From assembly GCA_013153335.1 (NCBI GenBank), contig JAADEP010000092.1, positions 1 through 6,388 on the forward strand: a DNA stretch of 6,388 bases. The letters are read 5' to 3'. The notes beneath the pieces were generated by a model. It saw only the letters and a list, made by a program, of their open reading frames with translations, was not told where the DNA came from and made no database searches. Origin of the DNA: Chloroflexota bacterium. GTDB taxonomy: Bacteria; Chloroflexota; Anaerolineae; Anaerolineales; DRMV01. The position numbers were made by a program, and so were the translations under genes. The stretch's first letter is position 1, and each line of letters opens with the position of its first letter. Below, one piece after another: positions 5,980-6,388 of this stretch.

Positions 5980-6021
5980 GCCCGCGCGGTCGTCTGGGCT
6001 CAGTCCCGCGGCCGCGCGGGC
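5980..6021 (+). other. GC-rich hairpin after glpX
   Basis: GCCCGCGCGG (5980-5989) pairs perfectly with CCGCGCGGGC (6012-6021), with a small inner stem GGG 5996-5998 / CCC 6005-6007. It starts eight bases after the glpX stop, where a terminator would be expected. No T-run follows on either strand, so it is not a canonical intrinsic terminator. It could protect or pause the glpX transcript, or it could belong to the end of the neighbouring IS element. Confidence 0.5.
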
Positions 6022-6040
6022 CGCTCAGCACCAAAACAAC

Positions 6041-6098
6041 GCCGCGCGTTTCGAGCGATCACGCCCGCCCGAGCGCGCGGCGAGGCTTGGTTTGAGCC
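6041..6098. other. Second structured segment between glpX and the transposase
   Basis: GCCGCGCG (6041-6048) pairs with CGCGCGGC (6074-6081) around a 25-base loop, followed by a short stem GGCT 6084-6087 / AGCC 6095-6098. No open reading frame of note lies here. The segment is just downstream (minus strand) of the transposase stop, so it may be the non-coding end of the insertion sequence. I cannot place the element's boundary from one end. Confidence 0.35.
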
Positions 6099-6112
6099 CA
6101 TCCCATTAGGAG

Positions 6113-6388
6113 TCAACTATAAGCATGCGCCTCCTGAACGGGAATATCCTGAAAGGGGATGAGGCGAGAGAGGAGATGATAGAGCATGGTCAGGGTTTTG
6201 CGAGCCAGGATGACCAGGGTCTCCCGGGCGGCCCGGCCTTGTTGGCGATAGTAGGCATAGGCCTGAGCGAAACGCTGGGTGTAGCGTTTGAGGGAGCTGG
6301 CCATGAGGTACAAGACATGACGAAGCAAAGGCGAACCGCGCTTGGAGAGGCGTCGGCGACCGGCATATTTGCCGGATTGGTAGAGGGT
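6113..6388 (-). CDS. IS110-family transposase, C-terminal part (cut by the window edge)
   Basis: The last 91 residues of a transposase read in from the right edge and stop at TGA (6115-6113). The segment YQSGKYAGRRRLSKRGSPLL (3-22), followed by RHVLYLMASSLKR and later GRAARETLVILARKTLTMLY, is the pattern of the C-terminal Transposase_20 domain of IS110/IS1111 elements. Typical relatives read SGK..GR..ISKRG.P.LR.AL. The N-terminal RuvC-like DEDD domain lies beyond the window, so I cannot tell whether the gene is intact. Base composition is less GC-rich than in glpX and the gcv genes, consistent with acquired DNA. It converges on glpX from the other strand. Confidence 0.85.
   Translation of the reverse strand, partial: TLYQSGKYAGRRRLSKRGSPLLRHVLYLMASSLKRYTQRFAQAYAYYRQQGRAARETLVILARKTLTMLYHLLSRLIPFQDIPVQEAHAYS

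Larger units (their letters stand above)
5973..6388 (-). mobile_element. Probable end of an IS110/IS1111-family insertion sequence
   Basis: The region contains the C-terminal transposase fragment and, somewhere in 5973-6112, the end of the element. Members of this family usually lack clear terminal inverted repeats and target duplications. I find none that would mark the boundary, so the left limit given is the glpX stop and is an outer bound only. glpX itself is intact, so the insertion did not damage it. Confidence 0.5.

Noticed and set aside
1..6388. CRISPR array, tRNA or rRNA genes, toxin-antitoxin or defence genes
   Set aside because: I found no regularly spaced repeats, no tRNA arms, no rRNA signatures and no defence-type protein in either strand.

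Overview
The window holds a glycine-cleavage operon (gcvH, gcvPA, gcvPB) under a tandem glycine riboswitch, a convergent alpha/beta-hydrolase gene, a class II fructose-1,6-bisphosphatase gene (glpX), and the C-terminal end of an IS110-family transposase cut by the window edge. The DNA is GC-rich, with GC-rich third codon positions and strong Shine-Dalgarno sequences. A split (two-subunit) P-protein, this codon use and the general look of the GcvP and GlpX proteins suggest a bacterium such as a thermophilic Chloroflexota (Anaerolineae-like). That placement is an inference from the sequence's appearance; no search was run.

Layout. Positions 1-35 are the last codons of an upstream plus-strand gene, followed by a textbook intrinsic terminator (64-100). 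About 230 bases with no convincing gene follow. A TATAAT promoter (338-343) starts a ~290-nt leader with two glycine aptamers (379-480 and 486-569). A long hairpin (565-607) uses the same bases as the closing stem of aptamer 2. Then come gcvH (641-1036), gcvPA (1058-2413) and gcvPB (2424-3908), each preceded by the same AAGGAGG-N5-ATG signal, and a strong terminator (3929-3966). The convergent hydrolase (4825-3941, minus) ends inside that terminator's loop. Between the hydrolase and glpX (4980-5972, plus) lie two divergent TATAAT boxes about 55 bp apart. Beyond glpX is a GC-rich, hairpin-rich 140-bp gap and then the minus-strand transposase end.

How it works together. GcvPA and GcvPB form the PLP-dependent glycine decarboxylase, which loads the aminomethyl group onto the lipoyl-lysine of GcvH. 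The riboswitch lets the cell sense glycine and tune its breakdown. The T-protein (aminomethyltransferase) and L-protein (dihydrolipoamide dehydrogenase) needed to finish the cycle are not encoded here and must lie elsewhere. GlpX serves gluconeogenesis or sugar-phosphate metabolism and is a separate transcription unit, although its -10 region closely resembles that of the gcv operon. I did not find a clearly new biological system. The items most worth checking are the riboswitch expression platform, the shared promoter sequence, the absence of gcvT, and the structured DNA beside the IS110 fragment.
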